The notes under the pieces were generated by a model that was given only the letters and a program-made list of their open reading frames with translations, had not been told where the DNA came from and made no database searches. 64,000 nt of DNA from Corylus avellana. Lineage: Eukaryota > Streptophyta > Magnoliopsida > Fagales > Betulaceae. The DNA lies in contig NC_081541.1 in assembly GCF_901000735.1 (NCBI RefSeq), forward strand, positions 27,451,813-27,515,812, written 5' to 3'. Positions 34,031 to 43,960 of the stretch are shown here, piece after piece. How positions within the stretch are numbered: position 1 is the first letter of the stretch; every line of letters begins with the position of its first letter. The translations under genes and the position numbers were made by a program.

Positions 34031-34108
34031 CGCCAAATGAGAGTGAGAGAGAGAGAATGGTGGGGGTGGTTGTACTGAAGAAATGATCAAAGAAAATGAA
34101 TCAAATAG

Positions 34109-34114
34109 ATTATA
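34109..34114 (-). promoter_or_regulatory. TATA-like box of gene e
   Basis: CCTATAATCTATTTGATTC on the minus strand, about 80 bases before the ATG; the equivalent is found at f, g and k. Confidence 0.5.
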
Positions 34115-34170
34115 GGAAAGGAAAAGAAAATTCAGTACAGTAAAAAGCATCCAGCGCCAGACGGTCGTTG

Positions 34171-34225
34171 CACGTCTCAAAAGTCCCAACAAAACGGCCG
34201 TATATGCCCTTGAACAATGGGTCGC
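34171..34225 (-). promoter_or_regulatory. Conserved upstream block of gene e
   Basis: A block containing GGGACTTTTGAGACGTGCAA (minus strand), about 140 bases before the ATG, and CCCATTGTTCAAGGGCATAT a little further up. It is kept nearly unchanged before f (37301 on) and k (62053 on), although neighbouring sequence has drifted. GACGTG is a bZIP-type core; function is inferred. Confidence 0.4.
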
Positions 34226-34299
34226 GTGGGGTTCATAATTCTGACGCAGTGCATTACGTAGGTCACGACTCACACTCTTCAATTATCAAGGATAAAGAA

Positions 34300-35674
34300 A
34301 AATATCTCTTACAATTTAAAATATATTTCTAAATTCTAAAATTCGTTCCCTTCTTTGTCTGAAATGATTGTAAATTGTCACTCAATTAAAAACTGACATC
34401 TTATCTATTACAATCGACAATTGTGAATATTTTTATCAGCTTATTTTGTTAGGTAGAAAATGTTTTGAGTATAAAATTGTCTATTGATTTTTTTAAAGAA
34501 TAAGAATAAACTTTTTGAGATCTTACTTGGGGTGAAGCAAAAGAGGCACTCGGCGTGCTCGGCATATCAGTGCAATTATTTTATTCTTTTTAAATATTAA
34601 AAAAATCACGGCATGCTTTCTAAATCATGACTCACTTACTTGATGAGATATCACATTTTTTATAGACAGTATTTTTTAAAGTCATTTGAAGCAAGAAACA
34701 ATTGGAATTTCATAATTTTAAAATCTACATTTTTTAAATTGCAGGGCAGTCCTTATCCAATTCTGATATAAATATAATTTTTTTTTTAAACCAGTTTGAA
34801 TGAAATATTTTTTAACTTATTTAAAATAATGTCAAGTGTCTATAAATATTTAAAATTTAGATTAAATTTTTAACGTTATTAATAGCAGTTTATTAAAGTA
34901 AACTTATACCAAGTTTAATGTGTTTTTTAAATGTTTATAGACACTTAGCACTATTTTAAATGAGTTGAAATGATGATATTTCTTTCCGACTAATTTGGAG
35001 AAAATTTTTATCCTTATGATGATATGACCATTTAAATAAATGGGTGACACAACATGACCCTCATATTCTGAATAAATTTTGCGAGGACAAAATTAACATC
35101 CTCCATATTCTAGCATGCACTATTTCCTCTCAATATACAATGTTCAAACACTACTTGACTGTGAGATCATTAGCAACCGATAAACATATTACAATGAGGC
35201 TCAAAGTTTAATGATTGCATACAATACAAAACTAATAGATAAATAATTCAAGTCAATATTTTTTCTATTTATTTTCTTATCTCATCATATAAATTTAATA
35301 AATCAATCATTATATTTGTGAACTCCCAACAAATTCAATAGTAAATTCATTCATTTAATATGAATATGGTTAAAACATAAATGAATTCAATCATTTCTCA
35401 AACTAACATTATCGTATTAGTCTTGAATAACCTATTACTCATGAATAATTATGTTAGACAATATTTGGTATCTATTAAATTCAATTGGTTCATATTATAT
35501 AATAACCTATTACACATAATCCCATTTCTTAAATTAAAAACAATTACAATAGAATAAATGCCATGGTACCAACTACCAAGCTCAATAAAAAGACATATAT
35601 ATTTATTTTATAATATAGTTCACCATAATACAGATGCAACTGTAATTACCGCAACATGACAACCAAAATAAGTT
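34300..35674. other. Spacer between e and f, repeated unit
   Basis: AT-rich and without a gene. The sequence closely matches 37440-38743 in the same order (for example AGCATGCACTATTT, ACACTACTTGACTGTGAG, CCATGGTACCAACTACC), showing that the tandem unit includes about 1.6 kb upstream of e and f. Part of it recurs at 62180-62600 and 63860-64000. Confidence 0.7.
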
Positions 35675-36592
35675 TTAGTTGTGATTTATAAAATCAGCCA
35701 TGACTTTAATGAGAGGCCCCACCTTATCACTTCTGGGATTCACCAGAAAGAAGCAGTGGTCCTCTCCTTCCGTCTCATAAAACGACAGGGTCCCACCCCA
35801 CCCACTCTTAGCTAATGCTTCAGAATACGCCACCGCTACGTCTTTTGACGAATCTTTCTCTGCCACGCAAACCAGAACCTTCGCCCCAGCCATACGCGAC
35901 AAATTCGGATCCATTTTCGGGTACAGTATCGGGTCACTGAACCCGGTACTCGTTGGATAGATAAAGCTGTACATTTTATTGAGCTCTTTACCACCGAAAC
36001 CTGGGTGCAATAAGAGTAACCCAACAATCTTTGGGCCAACCAATTCGGTGGCACCAGCTTGAACTGCCACGTAGTGGGCTATGTTGGCCCCGGCGCTCTC
36101 CCCCGCCAAGAAAACCCGCCCGAAATCCGCATACTCGTTAAGCCATGAGTCGGGTCCCTGGCCGTTAGAGTGGGTAACGATCCACTGCAGCGCGGCCCAC
36201 GAGTCCTGATGCGCGGTTGGTAGAGGGTGCTCCGGGGCAAGCCTATAGTCAACGGAGATGACAAAGGCGTTGGCCTCTGCGGCGAGGAGTTGAAGAAAAT
36301 TATGGAAGGCCCTGTCGAAAGGCGATCCGAGGCAGAAGGCTCCACCGTGGTAGTGAACGACGAGTGGCAACTTGTGATCTGGGTGGCTGTTTTTTGGGAG
36401 GAAGAGGCGGGCCGATACGCCGGATTCCGATGAGACGACGACGTCTTTGGTTTGGACGTGGGTTTTGGGGTCTAGGCCAGTGGGAGCAGGGTCAGGGACG
36501 GCGAACCTCCCCAATCTCTCCACGCGGCCATCTTTGTATACTCTGAAGCGGAGTGGGAATTCGTGGGTTATTTCATTGGTGCTTGAATCCAT
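35675..36592 (-). CDS. Plant carboxylesterase (CXE), gene f
   Basis: Intronless, 305 residues from ATG 36592; the in-frame TTG two codons earlier is not used as the start. HGGA 82-85, Ser166 in GESAG, Asp247 in AEKD and His279 in GEDHCF. Unusual residues: FPLRFRVYK near position 12-20 where others have FPPYFRVYK, AEKDSSKDVAVAYSEAL after the catalytic Asp where g has AEKDWLKD, GLLLLHPGFGG, and a C-terminus FINHN. The intact frame suggests a working enzyme. Its promoter differs from that of e by a 563-bp MITE between TATA-like box and upstream block, so expression may differ even if the protein does not. Confidence 0.94.
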   Translation of the reverse strand: MDSSTNEITHEFPLRFRVYKDGRVERLGRFAVPDPAPTGLDPKTHVQTKDVVVSSESGVSARLFLPKNSHPDHKLPLVVHYHGGAFCLGSPFDRAFHNFLQLLAAEANAFVISVDYRLAPEHPLPTAHQDSWAALQWIVTHSNGQGPDSWLNEYADFGRVFLAGESAGANIAHYVAVQAGATELVGPKIVGLLLLHPGFGGKELNKMYSFIYPTSTGFSDPILYPKMDPNLSRMAGAKVLVCVAEKDSSKDVAVAYSEALAKSGWGGTLSFYETEGEDHCFFLVNPRSDKVGPLIKVMADFINHN

Positions 36593-36668
36593 CGCCAAAT
36601 GAGAGAGAGAGAGAGAATAGTGGGGGTGGTTGTACGGAAGAAATGATCAAAGAAAATGAATCAAATAA

Positions 36669-36674
36669 ATTATA
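36669..36674 (-). promoter_or_regulatory. TATA-like box of gene f
   Basis: CCTATAATTTATTTGATTC on the minus strand, about 80 bases before the ATG and 34 bases on the gene side of the MITE. Confidence 0.5.
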
Positions 36675-36707
36675 GGAAAGGAAAAGAAAATTCAGTAGAG
36701 TAAAAAG

Positions 36708-37270
36708 TAGGGGCATCAAAAATTACTGAAAAATCGAAAAATTGGGAAATTGGAAACCGAGTATCCTAGTTTTGGTATCCGGTTTTTATCGGGAATACTA
36801 AAACTGGGTTTCCATTTTATTTATATATATATATATATTTTACACTTAAGTTTAGGTTTAAGGTATTTTAAAAAATTTAATTTTTTATTTCTAAGGCCTA
36901 AATAGGCAAAAATATTGATTTTTTTTATGATTTTTGGACTTTTTTAGGTTTATTTTTTAATTATTTGGAACAATCACAACAAAACCCTTTAATTTAGACA
37001 AAGACTAGTAGATTTTTTAAAAAATGGACCAACTTATGAAAAAAAAAAAAGACTTTTATTTTATGCTCAATACCTAAAATAAGTCCAAAAACCAATTTAA
37101 AAAAAAAAACGGTTACCGGACCGGGTAAAACCGGTACTGGCCGGTAGCTGAGACCCCGGTTAACCGGGGTCCCAGTTCCGGTTCCGGTTTCTCAAAACCG
37201 AGAGGGTACTCCAGTTTCGATTCTCGATTTTGGCCAAAAATCGAAAAATTCAACCGAATTGACACCCCTA
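36708..37270. mobile_element. hAT-type MITE in the promoter of gene f
   Basis: Starts TAGGGGCATCAAAAATTAC and ends GAATTGACACCCCTA. A perfect 8-bp duplication, GTAAAAAG, flanks it (36700-36707 and 37271-37278). The paralogous promoter of e has a single GTAAAAAG-type site at about 34140 (CAGTAAAAAGCATC), the empty site. 563 bp with CCGGTT-rich subterminal repeats and no coding capacity; same family as 12281-12977. Confidence 0.92.
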
Positions 37271-37278
37271 GTAAAAAG

Positions 37279-38743
37279 CATCGGACGCCAAACGGTCGTG
37301 GCACGTCTCAAAAGTCCCAACAAAACTGTCATATATGCCCTTGAACAATGGGTTGCATGCCGCCGCCGGGTTTCTGAATTCTAACGCAGCGCATTACATA
37401 GGTCACGACTCCCACTATTCAATTATCAAGGATAAAGATAAATATCTCTTACAATTTAAAATATATTAATTTCTAAATTCTAAATTTCATTCCCTTCTTT
37501 GTCTGAAATTATTGTAAATTGTCACTTAATTAAAAACTGACATCTTATCTATGACAATCGACAATTGTGAATATTTTTATCAGCTTATTTGTTAGGTAGA
37601 AAATGTTTGAGTATAAAATTGTCTATTGATTTTTTTAAAAGAATAAGCTTCTCTTTAAAAGTAAAGAATAAACTTTTTGAGATTTTATTTGATAACATAT
37701 CATATTTTTAATAGACAGTATTTTTTAAGTCATTTGAAGCAAGAAACAATCGTAATTTCATAATTTTAAAATTTACATTTTTTTTAAATTGCAGGGGAAT
37801 CCTGATCCAATTCTGATATAAATATAATTTTTTTTTTCAAACTAGTTTAAATAAAATATCTTTTAACCCATTTAAAATAGTGTCAAATATCTATAAACAT
37901 TTAAAATTTACATTAAATTCTTAACGTTATTAATAACAATTTACTAAAGTAAACTTATACTAAATTTAATGTGCATTTTAAATGTTTATAAACACTTTAC
38001 TATTTTAAATGGGTTGAAAGTGTTTGATGATATTTCTTTTCAACTAATTTGGAAAAAAAATTTGTCCTTCTAATACAACCCATTTAAATAAATGGGTGAC
38101 ACAACATGACCGTCATATTCTGAATTTAAATTTTGCCAAGGACAAAATTAACATTGTCCATATTCTAGCATGCACTATTTTCTCTCAATATACAATGCTC
38201 AAACACTACTTGACTGTGAGATCATTAGCAACTGATAAACAATGAGGCTCAAAGTTTAATGATTGCATACTATACAAAACTAATAGATAAATTATTCAAG
38301 TCAATATTTTTTTCATTTATTTTTTTTTATCTCATTATATAAATTTAAAAAATTAATTATTATATTTGTGGACTTCACACAAATTCAATGGTGAATTCAT
38401 TCATTTACTATGAATATAGTTGAAAAATAAATGAATTCAATCATTTCTCAAACTAATAACATTAACTTATTAGTCTTGAATAACCTATTACTCATAAATA
38501 ATTATGTTAGACAATATTTGGTATCTATTAAATTCAATTGGTTCATATTATATAAGAACCTATTACACATGAAAAAAATTGTGAAGAATCCCATTTCTTA
38601 AATTAAAAATAATTACAATAGAATAAATGCCATGGTACCAACTACCAAGCTCAATAAAAAGACATATATATTTATTTTATGTTATAGTTTACCATAATAC
38701 AGTTGCAACTGTAATTACCGCAACATGACAACCAAAATAACTT
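37279..38743. other. Spacer between f and g, repeated unit
   Basis: The displaced upstream block of f (37301-37360) comes first, then AT-rich spacer matching 34300-35674 with small indels. No gene seen. Confidence 0.65.
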
Positions 38744-39661
38744 TTAGTCGTGATTTATAAAATCAGCCATGACTTTAATGAGAGGCCCCACCTTATCACT
38801 TCTGGGATTCAACAGAAAGAAGCCGTGGTCCTCTCCTTCCGTCTCATAAAACGACAGGGTCCCACCCCACCCACTCTTACCTAATGCTTCAGAATAAGCC
38901 ACCGCTCTGTCTTTTAACCAATCTTTCTCTGCCACGCAAACCAGCACCTTCGCCCCAGCCATACGCGACAAATTCGGATCAAATTTCGGGTACAGTATCG
39001 GGTCACTGAACCCGGTGCTCGTTGGACACATAAAACTGTAGATTTTATCTAGCTCTTTACCACCGAAAAATGGGTGCACTATGAGTAACCCAACAATCTT
39101 TGGGCCAACCAATTCGGTGGCACCAGCTTGAACTGCCACGTAGTGGGCTATGTTGGCCCCGGCGCTCTCCCCCGCCAAGAAAACCCGCCCGAAATCCGCA
39201 TACTCGTTAAGCCATGAGTCGGGTCCCTGGCCGTTAGAGTGGGTAGCGATCCACTGCAGCGCGGCCCACGAGTCCTGATGCGCGGTTGGTAGAGGGTGCT
39301 CCGGGGCAAGCCTGTAGTCAACGGAGATAACAATGGCATTGGCCGCTGCGGCGAGAGATACAAGGAAATTGTTGAAGGTTTTGCTGAAAGGCGATCCAAT
39401 GCAGAAGGCTCCACCGTGGTAGTGAACGACGAGTGGCAACTTGTGATCTGGGTGGCTGATTTTTGGGAGGAAGAGGCGGGCCGATACGCCAGATTCAGAT
39501 GAGACGACGACGTCTTTGGTTTGGACGTGGGTTTTGGAGTCTAGGCCAGTAGGAGCACGGTCAGAGACGGCGAACATCCCCAATCTCTCCACGCGGCCAT
39601 CTTTGTATACTCTGAAGTAGGGTGGGAATTCGTGGGTTATTTCATTGGTGCTTGAATCCAT
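38744..39661 (-). CDS. Plant carboxylesterase (CXE), gene g
   Basis: Intronless, 305 residues, intact. HGGA 82-85, Ser166 in GESAG, Asp247 in AEKD and His279 in GEDHGF. The body resembles f, but the region after the oxyanion loop reads CIGSPFSKTFNNFLVSL, closer to d and j (CVGSPFNKTFHNFLLSL), so it mixes features of two subgroups. The motif YRLAPEHPLPTAHQDSW is standard for this cluster. The 3' flank matches that of f. The upstream flank differs from e and f beyond the TATA region, so the tandem unit ends here. Soluble hydrolase, substrate unknown. Confidence 0.94.
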   Translation of the reverse strand: MDSSTNEITHEFPPYFRVYKDGRVERLGMFAVSDRAPTGLDSKTHVQTKDVVVSSESGVSARLFLPKISHPDHKLPLVVHYHGGAFCIGSPFSKTFNNFLVSLAAAANAIVISVDYRLAPEHPLPTAHQDSWAALQWIATHSNGQGPDSWLNEYADFGRVFLAGESAGANIAHYVAVQAGATELVGPKIVGLLIVHPFFGGKELDKIYSFMCPTSTGFSDPILYPKFDPNLSRMAGAKVLVCVAEKDWLKDRAVAYSEALGKSGWGGTLSFYETEGEDHGFFLLNPRSDKVGPLIKVMADFINHD

Positions 39662-39724
39662 TGCTAAATCTGCGTATCAGAGAGAGAGAGAGAGTTACCG
39701 AGAAATCAAAGAAAATGAATCAAG

Positions 39725-39730
39725 TTATAG
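39725..39730 (-). promoter_or_regulatory. TATA-like box of gene g
   Basis: CCTATAACTTGATTC on the minus strand, about 65 bases before the ATG. An (AG)n run at about 39680-39695 lies in the leader. Confidence 0.45.
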
Positions 39731-40026
39731 GAAAGGAAAAGGACAATAGAGTAAAAGCATCAACTAGAAGGACTGATGAGACGGTTGGTAGTTGGTACAA
39801 TGGTGTTGGTAAACGTCTGGAAAGTCTTGCATTCTTTCACACCCTTAAACCGACCGGTCGTGTGTCGCTTTTTACTAAAACAAATGCGTCCTACGAAAAA
39901 ACGACTACGAGATTCCCATTTATTTGCCGTCTATTCCGTTTGTTGTCCCTGTCTGTCGTAAATTGTTTTAATGTTTGCCTGTTGTTGACTGGTTATTGCG
40001 TAAAGTTGTTTGCTAGTGTCGGGTAA

Positions 40027-40741
40027 ACCAAGGGGACAGTCGTGATGGGCTGTTGGTTATGGCCATAGGCAAATGGTAAGTGGCCAGGAGGCTAGCTACC
40101 ATAACAAGACACCTGATTCAGATATATTTTCTCATATTTCTTCAAACACACGATGTTATAATCAAACAGAAATAATATTAAAAACATGGGAATAAAATCT
40201 GTAATATTCTGATTACAGAAAATAGTGTTATAAAAGGGCTGATCACATGGGTAGCAATGGTGGGCGTGTGAGAAGTGTGCTGGTGGATTGACTATTAATG
40301 CGACAACCAGAATTGCAGCACCTCAAATTAATACCTCAGATAGCCGTTAGAGATTTTATATTTGGTGTTTCATCAAGTGACTGGATATTTTGAATGTGCT
40401 ACATGAAATTTGCTGTAGGATTCAGTCCATTTCTTTAATTTATTGGATTTGGGTGGATAGTCTAATCCTCCATGAGAATTAGTGCGTTGTGGGCAACATT
40501 TTCTTTTGATTAGGCATTTTTGGAGCGTTGTGCTTTCATGGGAATGCTCTTGTGGTTGTGCTATACGTCATCTTGGTATGGAATTCCTTTTTTTTTTTTT
40601 TTTTAAGCAGAAATGCTATAAATGTAAGGGACAAAGAAATGGTTAAAATAAATTGAGACAACCATCAAATTACATCTAATTGATTGAAGATATAAAAACT
40701 TTATTGAATGGCTTCGAATCATAGTTTGTTGGGCATATTAT
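40027..40741. other. Spacer between g and h, no gene seen
   Basis: No frame or RNA recognised; a T run at about 40588-40604. Confidence 0.45.
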
Positions 40742-41083
40742 TAAGAGTGAAAATGCGGTTAAGGTTAACGGTTAATAATCTTAATAATTACTAGTTGCTT
40801 TTTAAAGAAAAAATTAAAAAAAAATTAATACTAAAAAAAAAAAACAACGTCGTTTCTATGAACATACAACATCAATTCTAGATTTTTATATATATATTTA
40901 AACATAAAAATGTCGTTTCATATATATATATATATGGGGTTAGCGATTTTAGAAAAAAACTTAAAACCGCTAACTATAACTACCTAGACGCGGTGTATCT
41001 TAACCATATTCAAAAGCGATTAATGCGGTTAACAATTAATTTGGTTCACGGATGGTTAATAACTATCAACATTTTCACCCCTA
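40742..41083. mobile_element. hAT-type MITE (CCGCTAACC family)
   Basis: Starts TAAGAGTGAAAATG and ends CATTTTCACCCCTA. A perfect 8-bp duplication, CATATTAT, flanks it (40734-40741 and 41084-41091). Subterminal GCGGTTAA/TTAACCG-type motifs link it to 58177-59628. 342 bp, non-coding; about 200 bp beyond the stop of gene h. Confidence 0.85.
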
Positions 41084-41282
41084 CATATTATAAGTGAAGT
41101 TAACAAAGTAGCTTATTATTTGGCAAAAACAGTATTTTACCAATCCCTATAACAAGTATAAATAAAAGAAAATCATATTTTTATTCAAAGTATTAAACTT
41201 GCATAATAAGATATAAATAAAAGCCCGGAAATTTTCATTAAAAAAAAAAAAAAAATTAGGGCAACATAACAAACAAAATAAA

Positions 41283-42200
41283 TCAGTCATGATTTATAAA
41301 ATCAGCCATGGCCTTAATGAGGGGCTCCACGTTGTGACTACTAGGATTCGCTAGAAAAAATCCATGGTCCTCTCCTTCCGTTTCATAAACAGACAGGGTC
41401 CCACCCCACCCACTCTTTCTTAAAGTCTCAGAATAAGCCACTCCTATATCTCGCAATGAATCTTTTTCAGCCACACAAACAAGCACCTTCGCACCAGCCA
41501 TACCCGACAAATTCGGGTCAATTTCCGGGTAAATTATCGGGTCACTAAACCCGCTGCCCGTTGGATATAGTAAACTGTACAATTTAGGTATCTCCTTGCC
41601 ACCGAAATATGGGTGCAATATGAGTAACCCGACAATGTTAGGACCAACCAATTTGGTGGCACCAGCTTGAACTGCCACGTAGTGGGCTATGTTGGCCCCG
41701 GCGCTCTCCCCCGCCAAGAAAACCCGCCCGAAATCCGCATACTCGTTAAGCCACGGGTCGGGTCCTTGGCCGTTAGAGTGGGTAGCGATCCACTGCAGCG
41801 CGGCAAACGAGTCCTGATGCGCGGTTGGTAGAGGGTGCTCCGGGGCAAGCCTATAGACAACGGAGATAACAATGGCATTGGCCTCTGCGGCGAGAGATGC
41901 AAGGAAATTGTGGAAGTTCTTGTTGCGAGGGGATCCAATGCAGAAGGCTCCACCGTGGTAGTGAACGACGAGCGGCAACTTGTGATCTGGGTGGCTGTTT
42001 TTTGGGAGGAAGAGCCGGGCTGATACACCGGATTCCGATGAGACGACGACGTCTTTGGTTTGGACATGGGTTTTGGGGTCTAGGCCAGTGGGAGCAATTT
42101 CAGGGGCCCCGAACTTCCCCAATCTCTCGATGCGGCCATCGTTGTAAAATCTGAAATAGGGTAGGAATTCGTAGGTTATTTCATTGGTGCTTGAATCCAT
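41283..42200 (-). CDS. Plant carboxylesterase (CXE), gene h
   Basis: Intronless, 305 residues. HGGA 82-85, Ser166 in GESAG, Asp247 in AEKD and His279 in GEDHGF. Private changes: ITYEFLPYFRFYNDG at the N-terminus (YKDG is YNDG), SVVYRLAPEHP where relatives have SVDYRLAPEHP, and DSFAALQW for DSWAALQW. The N-terminal half follows e, f and g (including the 3-residue-longer loop near 30). The C-terminal third (EKDSLRDIG, LRKSGWGGTL, NVEPLIKAM) follows d and j. This could be a recombinant or an intermediate. The promoter carries 41-bp tandem repeats. Frame intact, likely active. Confidence 0.93.
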   Translation of the reverse strand: MDSSTNEITYEFLPYFRFYNDGRIERLGKFGAPEIAPTGLDPKTHVQTKDVVVSSESGVSARLFLPKNSHPDHKLPLVVHYHGGAFCIGSPRNKNFHNFLASLAAEANAIVISVVYRLAPEHPLPTAHQDSFAALQWIATHSNGQGPDPWLNEYADFGRVFLAGESAGANIAHYVAVQAGATKLVGPNIVGLLILHPYFGGKEIPKLYSLLYPTGSGFSDPIIYPEIDPNLSGMAGAKVLVCVAEKDSLRDIGVAYSETLRKSGWGGTLSVYETEGEDHGFFLANPSSHNVEPLIKAMADFINHD

Positions 42201-42288
42201 TGCTGAATGTGCGTTTGAGTTTCAGAGAGAGACAGAAAGAGGAGGAGGGGGGTTCCGAGTACAATCAAAGAAAATGAATCTGTAGTAC

Positions 42289-42295
42289 TTATAGG
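42289..42295 (-). promoter_or_regulatory. TATA-like box of gene h
   Basis: CCCTATAAGTACTACAG on the minus strand, about 92 bases before the ATG at 42200. Confidence 0.45.
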
Positions 42296-42361
42296 GAAGG
42301 CAAGCAAATGGAGAATGCAGTAAAAGCATCAAAAGTAGAAGGAGACGGTTGGTGCACGTCT

Positions 42362-42479
42362 GGGAAAGTTCTACATTCACAGCTCGTCAACAAGTTCGTC
42401 CTGGGAAAGTTCTACATTCACAGCTCGTCAACAAGTTCGTCCTGGGAAAGTTCGTCCTTGGAAAGTTCTACATTCACGA
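42362..42479. repeat. 41-bp tandem repeats with GAAnnTTC cores
   Basis: GGGAAAGTTCTACATTCACA... starts at 42362, 42403 and 42444 with an exact 41-base period, followed by a partial unit to 42479. Each unit carries GAAAGTTC, the GAAnnTTC pair of heat-shock elements; four such cores occur (about 42364, 42405, 42446 and 42461). The repeats lie 160-280 bases upstream of gene h. Confidence 0.8.
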
Positions 42480-43519
42480 GATTAGACTTGGCTTGTGTTG
42501 CTGTGCCGTGCAACGACTGCTAATCTACTACGGTTGAAATGTTGCCACGTCATTTAGAAAAAACAAGATGAACTCTAACTCTGCCAAGGTTGAAATGTTG
42601 CCCGTAGAGGAATATGGGTTTGGATGAAAGAGGTATTTGCCGTTAAAGTTTACGCGTTCTTTTAAAGGCCGCTAATTGGCTGTTTCATGATGCAGCAAAT
42701 TTTGCACCTTTAAATCCTTTTTAAAAAATCTGAGCCATGAATTGATACTCTCCAATTCATATAAAACGTGGTACGTTATATACATCTCTTGCTGTAAGCC
42801 CAATGGCAGATTCAATCACTTTCTCTTTTTTATTCTTGTTTTTTTCAGATATTCTTCGGGGGTGAAGATAAATAGCACGCCAGCAAAAATATGTTTTTTT
42901 TTTTTTTTTTTTTTTATTAAAATATTAAAATAAAAATTTTGCTGCTTGGCACGCCGCGTGCTCTGAATGACGGCTCATTCTTCCGGTAAAGAAACGATAT
43001 TACGTCTATTTTTGTTGTTGTCATTTTTGCTACTAAATGCATTTTTGTTTTCATTTTGTTACTAAACATTAGTAATAGTTAAAAATAAAAAATAAAATAT
43101 ATATATATATATATATATAAACAGTCACGAAATAGCTAAACAACATTTTAGTGGTAGAACTTTCTAATAAAATTTTACTGACAAAAGTTATATTTTTCAA
43201 CGCAATCTTAAAAAGGCTTATAGTTTAGTAGGTCCCTAAAATTTTCTTTGTCTAGTAACAAAACACTAGTTTTATCTATAAACATATATTTAAGCTGACC
43301 AACAAATCAGACAGCTACTTCTAGTGCTATTTTCTACAATTTCTCTTGCAGGGTTAAGTTTTTGAAGGGCAATAAATTTAGGTGGACCAAAAAAAAAAAG
43401 CAAGATTTAATGAATAAGCACCAATAATTGATGGGTCATATAGACTTCATAAAGGATAAATATTTTATATTATGAAGACATATATTATGTTATAAATTAT
43501 TTTAATTTTAAATTGTATG

Positions 43520-43554
<35 letters not shown>

Positions 43555-43960
43555 GTATTATTAATGTTGCCACTACTAAAAAGTCAATTCCTAGATCCGC
43601 TACTGTCTAAGCCTTTTAGACCTAAATAGGCCATTGGAGCATCCGAATGGAGGAAAGAGTCAACGAAATTTGACACTATTATGTATTAAGACTTTGGAAA
43701 TTAAAAGTGATCGATGGTATTGAAGTATGATTGATTCTTACCAACGAATTTCAATCTTTTGTAGGTCGATCATTTGGGATGCATCACATTAATCTTTTGT
43801 ATTCTTTGTGTATATTATCTTCCTTTCTCATACCATTTAAAATTTTATGATTTATCAAACACTCAAAAAAAAAAAAAAAAAAAAAAACATATTTTTATTC
43901 ACTAAAGGGAAACAACATTAATGCAGAGGTAACAAGATATCATCTCCTCTCCTTATTGTT
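42480..43960. other. Spacer between h and i, no gene seen
   Basis: AT-rich, with a T run at about 42893-42915 and (AT)n microsatellites at 43098-43118 and 43523-43551; an A run at 43865-43887. Short open frames are not convincing. Confidence 0.5.

Larger units (their letters stand above)
23424..35300. repeat. Duplicated block, copy 1
   Basis: From 23424 on, sequence matches 49650 onward in the same order: dead LINE, a MITE, gene d (matches j), AT-rich spacer, poly(T)-headed repeat, foldback, gene e (matches k) and its upstream flank. Inactivating stops in the LINE are shared. Spacers align closely apart from insertions unique to one copy. The right end is not sharply defined, because the e flank is itself repeated upstream of f. 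Copy 1 has the SINE at 30678-30807 and the nested MITE at 32616-32777, which copy 2 lacks. Confidence 0.85.

Noticed and set aside
34031..34282. N-terminal extension of gene e (84 extra codons)
   Set aside because: The added part covers the TATA-like box and promoter block conserved in f and k where the frame is not kept, and all relatives start at MDSSTNE. It is open by chance.
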